DNA from: Gordionus sp. m RMFG-2023 | Lineage: Eukaryota > Nematomorpha > Gordioida > Chordodea > Parachordodidae | Direction: 5' to 3' | DNA: 64,000 nucleotides | NCBI RefSeq assembly: GCF_954871325.1 | Contig: NC_088778.1 | Coordinates: forward strand, 6,109,743 to 6,173,742 | Shown: piece by piece, positions 53,621 to 64,000 of the stretch | Position numbering within the stretch: position 1 is the first letter of the stretch | How the letters are laid out: every line of letters begins with the position of its first letter | Made by a program: the position numbers and the translations under genes | Notes under the pieces: generated by a model | Database searches by the model: none | Told to the model about the DNA's origin: nothing | The model's input: the letters and a program-made list of their open reading frames with translations, nothing else

Positions 53621-54096
53621 GTATCAAACAAAGTTAGCGTCGTAGCTATGATTGGTAAAAATAGTTGAAAGAAAACAAAATATATTTGGTAAATTCGCCT
53701 CGTTCTGCATCTGTTGAAACATAATAATTTTGGTTGGAGGAAAGAGGATTTAGACAGTAAAAATCTCAAATTGAACTCAACTCTTTCATGGGATCTTAGA
53801 TAAACCATCAGGACGTTTACATATGTTTCAAAGTTTTAAAGCATGAGTTATTGTGCAATTGGTATGACTTAATTTTTTTTCGAAGGTTTTTACAGACTGG
53901 AAACACGCTTATCAGTAATAAAACAAATGGATTATAAGTCGTTATTGTTTCTTTTTAAGAAAGGTAATAAAAAATTAATGTTTTCCACTAGATTATAATG
54001 CTGTAATTATTAGTTTGTTTCGATGCAGAATTTAAATATAGGAGATGCAGAGAAAATTATTTAATAGATATTTTATCAAGATTGGAAGATGGAAAT

Positions 54097-54312
54097 AACT
54101 TTGTCGCTGCGCCGAATTGTCTACCAATTTCTGCCCCGAAATGTTTCAATTTGTCGCTATGACGAATTGCCTTCACCAATTTGTCGCTATGGCGAATTGC
54201 CTTTATCAATTTGTCGCTGTGCCGAATAGTCTTTACCAATTTGTCGCTATGGCGAATTGCCTTCACCAATTTGTCGCTGCACCAAATTGTCTTTACCAAT
54301 TTGTCGTAGCGA
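54097..54312. repeat. 30-bp minisatellite, about 7 units
   Basis: Units follow CAATTTGTCGCTATGGCGAA plus TTGCCTTCAC with variants. Each contains the small hairpin TCGC-TATG-GCGA. It begins exactly where similarity between duplication copies A and B ends. Frames read through it on both strands are repeat artefacts. Confidence 0.9.
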
Positions 54313-55562
54313 ATAATTATTTATATGTAGATAATTGGTAAAAATAATTTGATTCATTTTTTTAAAGCAATTTATATTTACATTTTTCCAAAAAATAAAA
54401 TTATTTTTTAGGAAAATGTAATTAACATTTTTAAAAAAAAATATTGGAGAACGAAAATTGAAGAATTTTTATGGATTCATTTAAATAAAAGAAATAATAA
54501 TTAAGGATGACTTAGAGAAAGCAGTTTACGGGTAACAAAGATACAATAACTTGTTAAGAAAAATATGGTGTTTTTTTTATATAAGATTTATTGCATAATT
54601 TTATTTTTTGGCAAAAGTTCTTGGTTTGATATTTTCTGCCAAAATATTGTTTTTTCTAAACCTATAAATTATAAAAACTAAATATTTTTTTGCTTAGCTA
54701 TATAATAATTATTATTCGATATAAATACCCGACTTGGGGTAAAACGAATGGGTAAAATAATCAAAATGTTTTAAAGCTCTAAGGAAAAATAATTCTGATA
54801 TTGAAGTCTAACTCCATATTCAGGTAATTTGTGCCGAAAGGTCGTTCCTATTAGAAGTCAGCAATGCCCGAACCGAGACTAATGAAAAAAATTATTCGGC
54901 ACGGGTAAAAGAATTATCGGGATCGAGCAGTGCACAAAAATTATTCGGCTAAATTCTGATATTTGATAGATGTGTTAATTCATCAAGCCTAAATTCTTTT
55001 TTTTCAAACATATATTTAATTTTTTTTTTCATATTTATTTTGAGTATTTTACCGTATTTGACCAGTTAATTGACTTAATTTGATCGGTCAATTGAACGAT
55101 TTGCCAAGTCTGCTTATAACTTTCTAAAGTATTATAGGTAGAGAGCTACAATTGGTTTTAAATTTTGTAGGTGAAGAATTGCGCTACACATTAATTTATA
55201 AAATGTTCTGTTAAAATTTTAATGAACCCGTGTTTTCCTAACCAGAAAATTGGGTTTAAAAATTGAAAATAAAATCAAAAAAAAAATGAAGAAAAGAAAG
55301 AAAAATTAATATATGAAATATAAAAAAAAGAGAAAGGAAAAAAAAGAAGAAATTGATAAATCTGATAATATCTAGTGGATTATGAATATATATTTTATTT
55401 TCTTATAGTAGTGGTAATTTTTGTCAAAAAAAAATTATAATTTAGAAGCCCCAATTAAATTTATAAATTATAAATAATCTTTTTTCTTACATCTAGGAAA
55501 AATAATAAATTTAATTGCAAATATTATTAATTTGGCATTCATAACATGGGAAAAAAAATATA
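54313..55562. other. AT-rich spacer
   Basis: No gene recognised. Around 54840-54970 a block with AATTATTCGGCACGGGTAAA and ATTATCGGGATCGAGCAG stands out as GC-richer, and 55045-55110 holds GACCAGTTAATTGAC and TTGATCGGTCAA motifs related to the ends of the 18962-19650 relic. Confidence 0.4.
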
Positions 55563-55842
55563 TGATAAACCAGAGTTGTTAAACGCTATTTTTAAAAGTA
55601 GCGCGCTACCGTAATAGCTATTTTTCAAAAAAAGTAGCGCGCTACCGCTTTCGCTATTTGAAAAAGTAGCTAATTAAGCTACTTTTTATAAAAAAAAATT
55701 TAGAAACAAATGAAACAAATTTTTTTTATTTTTTTTTCTTATAATGTAAATGTATAATAAATAATATATAAAAATCAACATTTATAAATATAAAAATATA
55801 GTTAGTTTAGATTATAAAAAAATAAGTAATATAAATAAATAT

Positions 55843-56031
55843 TTATTTTAATTTGTTGCATTTTAATAATAATATCATTTCAATATTATCATCCCCAAGT
55901 CTAGAGCGACGATCAGAAAGTATAAGCTTTGCATTACTAAATAATCTCTCGACACTAGCACTTGAGGGCAAGGGGGTATTAAATTTTATATATAAATTTT
56001 TAATATATGAAAAATTATCAAAAATATTCAT
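55843..56031 (-). pseudogene. hAT transposase C-terminal dimerisation domain
   Basis: Minus-strand frame with PLPSSASVERLFSNAKLILS then DRRSRLGDDNIEMILLLKCN, a textbook hATC domain. The ASVERLFS and RSRL..DNxEMILLLKCN blocks are intact. The catalytic part of the transposase is missing from this copy. Confidence 0.85.
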
Positions 56032-56560
56032 TTCAATATTTTTTGATTGAAAAAAAATATCAATTGGATTTTCTATTAAATCATCTTTAATTTCAAAAAA
56101 CAGATCTTCTTTTTAAAGTCCTAGGGTCTAACCAATGGCCTGTGATTCCCAAATAAGCTCTAAAAATATTTAATCAGATCAATTTATAAATATAAATAAG
56201 TTTTTACCTTCTGTTATGTGTCCAACTATCTGCTATGGTACATACATAAGATATATCTGATAACTCTACTATTAGAGCATCTTTCATCACTTTGAAGTTG
56301 TCGGCTATTTTATTAATAAGTGTCTGGCGACATAAACTGTTGTGCCAGGGGATAAAGTTTTAATCATAAGAGTAAATGATGGATTATCAACCAAAGACAC
56401 TGGCTGAACTGTGTCAATAATAAAATCAACAATAACTTTATCAGCCAATTTTTGTGAAATATTGGCATGTTTATTATCCGTTAATTTGGTTTGGATAGTA
56501 TTTGTCTTTTTGAATGAAGATTCTCCTATACCAAAATTTTTTATATGTTTCTCTATTTCC

Positions 56561-56857
56561 TTATAGCAATTGGCGTGAACAGTCTAATAAAATAAATATT
56601 ATTATAATGTAAAAATAACAATTTACCTTTAGGTGTTTCTTCAGGTTATAGCTACTCGATTGATTTGATGATATTTTTTTTTTACATTTTAAGCACATGA
56701 ATTTGAATCCAGATTTTGTTTTAATATTTATTTTAAAAAATTTTTCAAATTTAGGGAATGGAAAAACGTTATTAGAGCTATTAAGTACATTTTCTTCCAT
56801 TGAATCTTCCATATCTGAATCACTTTCAAGGATTTGGATATCCATGGACGATGCCAT
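56561..56857 (-). pseudogene. hAT transposase N-terminal BED finger exon
   Basis: Starts MASSMDIQILESDSDMEDSM, with CLKCKKKISSNQ and KKHLK of the BED finger. It is almost identical to the exon at 2883-3180 of copy 1. The frame then runs into the same small intron (stop in the intron). Downstream coding resumes to about 56200 and stops at the internal deletion. Confidence 0.8.
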
Positions 56858-57150
56858 TTTAGATTATTAACACAGATTGAAAATATAAATTAAAAATTGA
56901 AAACATATTTAAATTTCAAAATTAAATAATAAATTATAATTAATTATGATATTATATTTAAATTTTTATGTTTATACTTACATTCATTATATTTTTAAAA
57001 GTAGCGAAGTAGCGCGCTACTTAGCTACTTTTAAAAAAAGTAGCGCGCTAAAAAATTAAATAATTTTAAAAAAGTAGCGTCTATTAGCTATAGCTACCAA
57101 AAAAGATAGCGCGCTAAGTAGCGCGCTACTTTAACAACTCTGTGATAAAC

Positions 57151-58190
57151 AGCTCCTTTCACGAAATTCCCAGAATGGAGACACTTTTTCAAAAAAAATA
57201 AATTTAATATTTCTTATAGACTTCTCTTTTACTGTTAATTTTTATTGAAACTTAATTATTCCTTATTTTATTTTTCAATAAAAACCCGACCCGCATCTCA
57301 GAATTTGCTTTCGGGTTGGGTCAATTTTTAAAATATTCTTAAAGAAAATTCTAAAATAATTTAATATATTCTATGAAGGTCAATCGATTTTCCCGGTCAA
57401 GTTTAAATCCAAACTTTCCACCTCCCATCCCCTTCATTCAAGGGAAGGGAAGGGAAGGAAGGGCTTCTCATCCTCTCTAAGGAAATTTATTTTAATAGAA
57501 TACAGTACTAATTTTGGAAATAGTATTTTTTTTTAAAGTCCAAATATTTATGACTATTTTATTCATTTGACTAATATTTTTGTAAATCGTGTAATCATTT
57601 AATATTGTAATTTATTTTGTATAATAAATCACTATTCTAATTGATATATTAATTCTTTTCATGTAAAAATTTTGGGTAACTCGACATAGTTACCTGTGGG
57701 AAAATTAATTTGTTACGGCAACTAATCATTGTAAAGATAACTCTAATAAAACTGAATCTATTTCATTTTATACCTGTTCAATATGAATTTGATTGATTGT
57801 ATCTGTGGAAGAGAAAATTGATGCCGAATATTTAGAGAGAGAGACAGAGATATGTAAATAGTGTGATTTATCTACAGGAAAAGCCTAGGTCTCCGTAAAC
57901 TAATTTGATGGAATAATAGAAATAAGCACATATAAATATTTAAAAATATCCGGCGAAAGACCCAAAGTTTGGTATTATAATAGATATAGCTACTTTTATC
58001 TAGTTACATTTTTCCTGGTATTTGACCAAGTAGTTTGAGCTTATAGTCAATTATGGCTTTATATTTTAATGAAAATAATTCAAGCTTATATAATATCAAC
58101 ATTGCATATTTGTAAATATTTTATAAATTAAATATTTTTTTCGAGTATTAATTTAAAAAAGCGACTCGTTTTATTCCCCACTTCATATTT
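57151..58190. other. Spacer, nothing recognised
   Basis: AT-rich sequence with a GGGAAGGGAAGGGAAGG run near 57442. No gene, exon or transposon end was identified. Confidence 0.45.
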
Positions 58191-58194
58191 TGTT

Positions 58195-58358
<164 letters not shown>

Positions 58359-59355
58359 CTTTAACAAATTATTATATTATCATTTGGCTATTTACTCTTC
58401 CAGAGTTGGCAAACTTTTTAACATGCAATCCTGCCTTTGTCTTTATCAAAATAAAATGTCATTTTATGCTTATATTATCTATAGCTAATTTTTGAAAAAG
58501 TAGTTATCCTCTAACTTCTCAAATAGCGGTCAAAAACAAATTTTTCATCCAACTCTTAAAAAAGGAAATTAATTTCTGCTTTGAATTTAAAATGGGGATT
58601 AAGATTTCCCTAAACTTCTAACATATTCTGAGTGAGTTATAACCTATCGAATAACCTTGATTCCAATTTGCAAACTTATACAAAACGATCAAATCCTATT
58701 AAACCACCTTCCCCTTAGTCCCAGATAATGGCTGAGATAATTTCCTTATCTCCTTTTCACACAATCTTATCAAAAAAAGAAGTTTAAAGAATTTAAAAAA
58801 AAGAGTGTTCCTGTTGTAAATATTTCAAAAAAAAAAGCAAGAAGTGAGAATATAGAAATAGACACAAATAAATTGTTTCCTTTTGTCCGTTTTTTTTATA
58901 TTTATTATAATTACTATTAGATGTCTCAGCCGCATTCAAACCGATCTGTAGAAATATCTATTGGGGTTTTTGGCTGGGTCGGTAAATATTTATACAAGTT
59001 ATCCCTACCCCCCCCCCCTATAATAATTTATTTATGAAGGAAAACGACATAGATTTGCATAATTATCCAAGATAAATATAGTTAAATTAACTATCAGTTC
59101 CTATTAATTATTTTAAAAAAAAGACATTAAAAATGAATAGTAATATATTTATCTTATAAAATGTAAAATATGGAATTTAGGCCTATAACATAATAAAGTC
59201 GGATGAGAATTTACGTTTCGTAAGGGGAAATTTGTATAATTTTTTCTTAATTGCATGAATAAAATATAATATAAAATGAAATATCTTCAAATGATTGTTA
59301 AATAAAGTATTATTTAACGTCTTTGTTTGATCATCTAACATAAACTTATTTATTT

Positions 59356-59640
59356 TATTACTAAATATTTAACATTGTATTATAGTAATGTCTTTAAATT
59401 GTAAAAGAGTGTGACAGCAAGATAAGAATAATAATTTTATTACTAAATATTTAACATTGTTTTATAGTAATGTCTTTAAATTGTAAAAGAGTCTGACAGC
59501 AAGATATGAATAATAATTTCATTACTAAATATTTAACATTGTATTATAGTAATGTCTTTAAATTGTAAAAGAGTCTAACAGCAAGATACAAATAATAATT
59601 TTATTACTAAATATTTAACTTTGTATTATACTAACTGCAT
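59356..59640. repeat. 82-bp tandem repeat, about 3.4 units
   Basis: Units start TATTACTAAATATTTAACAT at 59356, 59438, 59520 and 59602, exactly 82 bp apart. They contain TAATGTCTTTAAATTGTAAA and GACAGCAAGATA. Divergence between units is a few percent by eye. Confidence 0.92.
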
Positions 59641-62600
59641 TAATTTATCTATATAATTATGATAAAAATATTATTTTATGCTAGGTTATATATTTTTTTT
59701 CGTTTCAGAGATGCTTCTATCTCTTCTTGTTTTCTTCGATGTCTCTAAAATTTTCTTTGATTTGAATTTTATTTGGCCAATAGTGGTCTCGCAATATAAA
59801 TTCTATTCGTATCGTTCTATCATAGGCAGTGTCTCGGTCTTCAGCCGCGTTGTTAGATCGTGGTATCTCTATAGCAACTCTAAAGATAAAATAATTGTGC
59901 GCATGTGCGCTATTATTTCTTAATATAATTTCTTAATATATTTAATCGATATTACTTTTTACACGTAATAATATATTATTGTATTTTTATATACGAAGCC
60001 TTCAGCCACAATTTATTTTACCATAAAATTGATTTACGATAGAGATATATATAGATATTTTACAAAAAACGTTTTAATTGTATCACTTGTTTTTCTTATA
60101 TTCGATGCTATTTTTATATAAATAAAATAATCACTTTCTTTTCTCATATTTTAATACAATCACTCAATTCGATTATAATAAATTATTCTGGAATAACACT
60201 TTCAATAAAGCCATTCTCAAATTGAACATTTTTCTTCTTGTCCAATAATAATATATTTTAAAAATTAATATTTTATCCATTAATAATTAGTAACTATTAG
60301 GATAATCAGTTATAACCTTTTTTGAGTCCACAGAATAATGTCAAACCTTGCTGAAAGCCAGCACATCTTCGCTCTATAAAAATATAGTTCATATAATGAA
60401 GAAAGATGTGCATTCGCATATGCTCATCACCAGTTTACAACATATCATACATTGAAATGATACCGAATAGGTAACAAAGGTTCAGCATATACAACAACCC
60501 TTTTGATTTTCAAAATAATTATTGATATAATCAGATGATAATTTATTTTAAAAAACAATTGAGATTTATTAAGGAAAGTTTTTTTGAAAGCATTTAGAGC
60601 GGCATACTCAATATTCGTTAGAATATTTTGAGGTTTCATTATTATTACTGTATTTTGTTTGTAGATGAAGTTCATTGGCTACATCTAATATAAGTAATTA
60701 TACGTATCATTCATAAATATTTATTTTTTAATACCTAATAATTATTACAGTTTTAATTATATTATATAATTTTTATTTTTATTACCTTAAGAAATATTAG
60801 GCTATGGATTTTAAAACTCTTATAGAAGGTTTTTTACGGAAAAGGGATAATTTTGTGCAAATATACTTTACTTCCAAAGATTAAATTTCGTATGTAATAA
60901 TAATTCTTGAGTTTGTTAACAGCCTATTTTAACATCTAAAGCATAGGCGAACCAGAGGGAGGGGGCAAGGAAAAATTCTCCCCCCCCCCCATTCAAATTT
61001 ATCACTTTTTGTTTATATCATTTTAAGCTAATAAAAATATCCTCTTTAGTCCTCTCCCCACCTATCCCCCAAATATGTATGCATATACATTAAACTATTG
61101 ATTATAATTCATACTTTTTTGGAAAAAAGCAAATTATATATTTAAAAAAAAGTGAAACCAAAAATGTTTTTTAGGAAATGAAATATAATCCAAAGATAAG
61201 TCTTAAGGCAAAAGTGAAATGTGTTATAATTACTATTAAAAGATCCAAAAAATTACTAAATAATATAATATCTTAAATAATTTTTTATAAAGTGAGTAAC
61301 TTTAACTCATTTTTCTTAATAAAAAAAAATTATTATAAAATTATTGATAAAATTAAATTATAAATTAAGTAAAAGTTAAAGCACAATACAAACAGTGGAA
61401 TATTTTGTGTCCAAGATTTACAGTATATCTAATTTAATATCGTATGACAATTAAATAATCTTTACCAATAGGGAATTATATATTTTACAGAAGACTATAT
61501 AATATTAATAAGGACATCGGAAAATATCTTTTAAAGAATGTACATGAAAAAAATAATTCTATATTTCAGTAGCGTTAATATCTAATAAGGTACATCCAGA
61601 TGTTTAATTTGTAATAATATTTTTAAATAAATAGATGGCGTTAAAGAATTGAATGCAAATTGTTACTTATATTTATTATTAAAAGCATTTATTAGTAAAA
61701 TTTATTAAAATATTAAATGTAATATATTATATAACTGTCAAATATGTTTGTAAAAGTGCCATTTTACCTAATATTTTGTAACCAATTCTATATTAAGAAA
61801 AGTAACAAAAACCGCTGCCATGGCGCAGAAATTTTTAACAATCCGTTTTTTATAAAAATCCTTTATTTAATAAATAAAAATTCTCATATTTATCTTAAAT
61901 GCGATTATTTAATGTCAGATATTCCATAAATTTCAAAATTGACATTTTTCGTAATTTATAATTATATTTTTATACCAAGCAATAATATTAATAGTTAAGA
62001 AAAATATAATAAAGATAAACAAGAAATCTTTTTATTCATTTCCATTTTTCTATTCTAAAAAAAATATTATCTCATTTTTTTTATTCGAATTTATTTGTAT
62101 GTAATAACTGATTAGTTACAATATGATTTTCTCTCCTCATAATTTTACATCTATAATTTTTAGAAGGAAACAGACTTTATTGATAGAGAGTATCAAGTTT
62201 ATGAAACAAATATACTTTTAATAGATGAGGAAAATAAAAATCAAAGAAATTTTTTTTACATATACCTCCAAATTATATAAAATTTAATGGAAAGTCCACT
62301 TTGACGACCAGAGTATAGGCTCTGAAGCGAAATTCTTATCAATCTATAGACCAATTTGATCAACTAAACATATTCACTTTGAAACAATATATGTCTATGG
62401 ATATGGAACCTCATAACCGGAAATTAAGATAGAGCATTCTTTTGAGGTTTTGGGGATTTTTTGGACGTTGTCTCTAATTTCAAACTATATTCTGAGAAGA
62501 AAATTATTCTAATAATAGATTATTATGCAATCTCAATTCAGATGTATTAACATTAATAAAAACTGTTTAATTATTTTCTATACCAATGTATAATGTATAA

Positions 62601-64000
62601 AAAATTGTATCAATATTCACATGTTTTAACCTAAAAGCGACATATCTCATTATGGTCAAGTAAAAAAATTTTAAAATTTTTTTTGATCAATTATCTATAT
62701 ACTATATATGTAATAGGGAACTCATGTAAATTTTTTCAGAAAATATGGTAAAGTTTAATAATCTTACTACTTTTAATAAATTAGAAAACTTTCCATAAGT
62801 GTCAAAATAAACTGATATTTCAAAAAAATTTACGCATTTTAAAAAATAATTGATAATATATACTGCGCTAGCCTTTATACATCATTATACCTTTGTATAC
62901 CTTAAAGTGCTGTATGAGTTTCTTCAGCAAACTTCCAATATTTCATCAAATTCATAGATAACCAGAGGTTTGCTGTGAGGGTTGGGGGGGGGGACTATGC
63001 TGTTTATTTCTCTTTAAATTTAATCCTCTATTTCTATACCAATTAAAAATTTTATAATTTTATAATACTCATTGTTTTTACTTTCTATGTATATCTAAAG
63101 AAGGCAACAATTTTTTCCCCGTTGAATATTTCTAAGTATTTTGTAGTATGTTAACTAGAGTATACAAGTACATATAAGGGTAAAAAATGATTCCTTTTTA
63201 TTTTATTCTAGTATATTACAAATTGTATAAAAATGATAAACAAAGGAAATCAGTTTCATGATATATAATAAAACAATTGTTTTCTGGGGTTGAACATAAT
63301 GATACCCCTCATGTTTTACTATTTTCATAATTCCCTTAAATCCTGGTAATTTGCATCCGACATTTTTGTCATTCTACTTCGGCCAATGTGTAAATTAGAC
63401 TTTCACTATTTTTTGATTTGATAAACTCTGCGCTGTACCTCTTTAACACTTTGTTATACACACGGATTTAATCGATATCCGTCTATTATTTGAAGTTGAA
63501 TTAGTAATTTTATTTCCTTTACACTAGACATATTCGACTAATATTTTAAGAGATAGGAGCGATTCCTGCTCCTGAGAATTTTTAACAGTTGAAATCCCTC
63601 CGATATAATAATCACCCATTAACAAGCATTGAAATAATAAAGAGATTAAGGGAAGAGTTTAGAACATGAAAAAGGGAAGAAGAAGAGGCTAATAGGGAAT
63701 TTATAGGATCAACTCCGCCCATGTTTTCATTGTAATTTTTAACAATGACTGGACATTTCATGATGCTTTCCTTTGTTTGATCGTTTCACGTTAGTTATTG
63801 GGTGGGCCCATAAAGCTCATTAGATCAACGGAATTTGATAACATATAACTCGACTCCGATGATCACCGTTTTTTCAATAAAACTTCCTATTCCCATTTTA
63901 TAAATTGTTGATCTGTTGGCAAAGCGCAATTTTTGAGGCTATTTACCCTAACGTTGATACATATTTTATCACCTTTTGCAATAATATAACGAGTAGGTTT
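59641..64000. other. AT-rich terminal stretch, no gene recognised
   Basis: A short plus-strand frame at 59678-59923 ends at a GTGCGCATGTGCGC motif (NRF1-like), but it shows no protein family resemblance. G/C homopolymer runs occur at about 60982 and 62984. No splice-linked exons were recognised on either strand. Confidence 0.4.

Larger units (their letters stand above)
40011..54096 (+). repeat. Segmental duplication, copy B (6-kb unit swollen to 14 kb)
   Basis: Same orientation and order as copy A (27829-33857). It is interrupted by a B-specific segment of about 2.5 kb between roughly 41870 and 44370 (four MITEs), a hAT element at 46672-48378 and a Ty3/gypsy element at 49379-53620. After the last insertion copy A sequence resumes (GAGGATTTAGACAG, then CAACTCTTTCATGGGATCTTA) and ends at TATTTTATCAAGATTGGAAG. 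All of these insertions are absent from copy A, so they post-date the duplication, or copy A arose from an uninserted allele. Confidence 0.85.
55571..57142 (-). mobile_element. hAT DNA transposon, copy 2 (1.57 kb, internally deleted)
   Basis: Same family as 939-3455. It starts CAGAGTTGTTAAACGC and ends TTTAACAACTCTG, with an exact 8-bp duplication, TGATAAAC (55563-55570, 57143-57150). It shares about 240 bp at the left and about 1.0 kb at the right with copy 1. Between them copy 1 has about 1.25 kb of catalytic-domain sequence that is replaced here by about 280 bp carrying the C-terminal dimerisation domain. Confidence 0.95.

Noticed and set aside
54057-54341. Repetitive frames on both strands through 54.1-54.3 kb
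   Set aside because: They are translations of the 30-bp minisatellite, whose period is a multiple of three.
59678-59923. 81-codon plus-strand frame near an NRF1-like site
   Set aside because: Hydrophobic but without family resemblance, homologous copy or poly(A) context.

Overview
This is AT-rich animal (invertebrate metazoan) DNA. The evidence is a 20-exon protein gene with GT-AG introns, two intronless seven-transmembrane receptor genes, tRNA-derived SINEs, several hAT transposons with exact 8-bp target duplications, Harbinger-like MITEs and a Ty3/gypsy element. No bacterial gene organisation is present. I cannot name the species. The V-ATPase reads most like invertebrate Vha100/ATP6V0A proteins.

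Region by region. Bases 939-3455 are a hAT transposon. Bases 3757-22985 (minus strand) hold the complete gene for V-ATPase V0 subunit a. I assembled it exon by exon from reading frame, splice sites and family similarity; all 20 exons join in phase to 1046 codons. Its introns carry a SINE, MITEs and hAT fragments. Bases 25530-27246 are a second hAT type with GC-rich ends. From about 27829 to 54096 lies a head-to-tail duplication of a roughly 6-kb unit. Each unit carries one intact intronless orphan GPCR gene (30616-32019 and 45034-46440). A stretch of about 6.1 kb between the units holds a decayed reverse-transcriptase element with flanking direct and inverted partial copies. Copy B of the duplication has grown to about 14 kb through later insertions: a nest of four MITEs (42702-44350), a hAT remnant (46672-48378) and a young, compact Ty3/gypsy element (49379-53620). 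A 30-bp minisatellite sits exactly at the end of copy B. Bases 55571-57142 are a second, internally deleted copy of the first hAT family. From 57151 to 64000 only simple and tandem repeats were recognised.

The host content is therefore one housekeeping proton-pump gene and a recently duplicated receptor pair. Nearly everything else identifiable is transposon-derived. The most interesting host observations are an expanded Ser/Pro-rich loop of about 220 residues in the V-ATPase a subunit, whose two exons offer two mutually exclusive in-phase splice forms, and the GPCR twins, which lack the usual DRY, NPxxY and extracellular-loop-2 cysteine signatures.
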